A stretch of DNA of 8,417 nucleotides, taken from the NCBI GenBank assembly GCA_023230065.1, contig JALNYB010000057.1:1-8417 (forward strand), in the 5' to 3' direction. This stretch comes from Candidatus Methanomethylophilaceae archaeon (GTDB lineage: Archaea > Thermoplasmatota > Thermoplasmata > Methanomassiliicoccales > Methanomethylophilaceae). The position numbers were made by a program, and so were the translations under genes. Numbering within the stretch: position 1 is the first letter of the stretch; each line of letters begins with the position of its first letter. Shown in pieces: positions 7,745 through 8,417 of the stretch. The notes under the pieces were generated by a model that was given only the letters and a program-made list of their open reading frames with translations, made no database searches and was not told the DNA's origin.

Positions 7745-8317
7745 TAAATTCTCTCTGTTCTTTTTGTATATGGAATTAAAGTAATTAAGGTTGTATAAGC
7801 AGGCCGCAAGCAATACGATCGATGCGAACGCAACTAAAGATGCTATCAGGATAGATGAATCTGTTCTTGTACCGGTATCTGACGGAACATCGGTTTCTGA
7901 ATTGTCGTCACTGCTTTCATTTATTCCCGCATCTATGGCAGCTTTTTCAGTTGCAGTGTATTCAATCATGTCTGCGAAGTACATTTCGGAGCTTTCTGTT
8001 ATATTTTCAAAGGTGTATGTTACGGAATAATCGGATTGTGCGTATGTGGAAGTATAAGTATAATATTTTCCAGATTCATTCGGATCTACAAAATATATTC
8101 CGCATTCTATAAGATTATACGTTTCTGATGTTGCAGTGAAGATAAAATCTCCTCCTTCCGCAACAGATGTTCCGTTTGGAAATACTACAGTGATATCTTT
8201 ATCAACATCATCATAGGATATTACGTGAGAGGCATCTGCATCAGATCCCGGAATAAGGATTGTAGAGCTCAATATCGCCATCAAAACAACTATGCATACC
8301 TTATATTCTGTCTTCAC
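7742..8317 (-). CDS. Secreted, single-anchor surface protein of unknown function
   Basis: A 191-residue protein I do not recognise as a named family. Residues 1-29 form a signal peptide: charged start, hydrophobic core about 8-22, probable cleavage near the SDADA end at 25-29. Residues 30-120 look like a small beta-rich, immunoglobulin-like domain (alternating Tyr/Thr/Val strands, for example around 84-104). A Ser/Asp/Thr-rich stalk (about 133-155) leads to one hydrophobic helix (156-175) and a basic tail with KKNR. The likely topology is outside the cell with a C-terminal anchor. Potential N-glycosylation sequons occur at N48, N80, N105 and N133. The start is GTG at 8317: the frame has a TAA not far upstream, the ATG at 8337 is out of frame, and the next in-frame ATG (residue 13) would destroy the signal peptide. 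It is the first gene of a pair with the DnaQ-like exonuclease. The gene is well supported; its function is unknown. Confidence 0.8.
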   Translation of the reverse strand: MKTEYKVCIVVLMAILSSTILIPGSDADASHVISYDDVDKDITVVFPNGTSVAEGGDFIFTATSETYNLIECGIYFVDPNESGKYYTYTSTYAQSDYSVTYTFENITESSEMYFADMIEYTATEKAAIDAGINESSDDNSETDVPSDTGTRTDSSILIASLVAFASIVLLAACLYNLNYFNSIYKKNRENL

Positions 8318-8336
8318 AGAACCGCCAAGGGATTCA

Positions 8337-8344
8337 TATATAAA
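8337..8344 (-). promoter_or_regulatory. Archaeal TATA box for the surface-protein/exonuclease pair
   Basis: Read on the minus strand this is TTTATATA, a near-consensus archaeal TATA box. Its centre is about 23 bases upstream of the GTG start at 8317. Since archaeal transcription begins about 22-27 bases after the TATA centre, the transcript should start at or next to the GTG, that is leaderless or nearly so. A GGCGGT at 8321-8326 sits only three bases from the start, probably too close to be a good ribosome binding site. The rest of the 8318-8417 interval is AT-rich, and I see no gene, terminator hairpin or other site in it. Confidence 0.6.
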
Positions 8345-8417
8345 TTATCTGAGAGTGTTTTTCAGTTTAATATCGTAGAATTTTTAGTAATCGTGAAATA
8401 CTGTATGATATATGATT

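Noticed and set aside
7791..8112. Two short plus-strand open frames opposite the surface-protein gene
   Set aside because: The minus-strand frame has a signal peptide, stalk and anchor in a sensible order and a promoter; the plus-strand frames have none of these.
8345..8417. Possible divergent plus-strand gene start near ATG 8404
   Set aside because: Only about 14 bases remain, there is no ribosome site, and a plus-strand TATA box is not clear, so nothing can be supported.

Overview
The window looks archaeal. The best guess is Thermoplasmata, probably a gut-type member of the order Methanomassiliicoccales; this is inference and has not been checked by any search. Supporting signs are: strong Shine-Dalgarno matches of the archaeal AGGTGATC type; a TATA box (TTTATATA) about 23 bases upstream of a GTG start, which implies a nearly leaderless transcript; and a secreted, single-anchor surface protein with an 'SDADA' signal-peptide end and a Ser/Thr/Asp-rich stalk, a style I associate with that group. 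Base composition is moderately AT-rich and looks uniform, with no sign of an insertion element, phage, CRISPR array, tRNA or rRNA.

Layout. Bases 1-7143 hold three plus-strand genes packed as an operon. (1) A RecB/Cas4-type PD-(D/E)XK nuclease resembles the C-terminal part of an AddB-like subunit and has a four-cysteine iron-sulfur signature. It is probably cut by the left window edge. (2) A UvrD/AddA-like superfamily 1A helicase with its own C-terminal PD-(D/E)XK nuclease overlaps gene 1 by 8 bases. (3) A ten-helix cation-translocating P-type ATPase starts 20 bases after gene 2. Bases 7128-8317 hold two minus-strand genes. A DEDDh 3'-5' exonuclease (DnaQ fold) meets the ATPase tail to tail with a 16-base overlap. 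Upstream of it is a small secreted or membrane-anchored protein, whose stop overlaps the exonuclease start by one base (TAATG). Bases 8318-8417 hold the promoter of this minus-strand pair.

How the genes may work together. Genes 1 and 2 look like the two subunits of one heterodimeric helicase-nuclease (AddAB-like, order B then A as in bacteria), which would process double-strand DNA ends for recombination or degrade foreign linear DNA. Archaea mostly use HerA-NurA with Mre11-Rad50 for this, so a tightly coupled AddAB-like pair is the most notable thing here. The ATPase shares the transcription unit but has no evident biochemical link to DNA repair. Its ion-path helices lack the usual acidic ligands, so its cargo is uncertain. 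The DnaQ-like exonuclease is a third nuclease within 8 kb, but it is coupled to a surface protein and not to the helicase pair.
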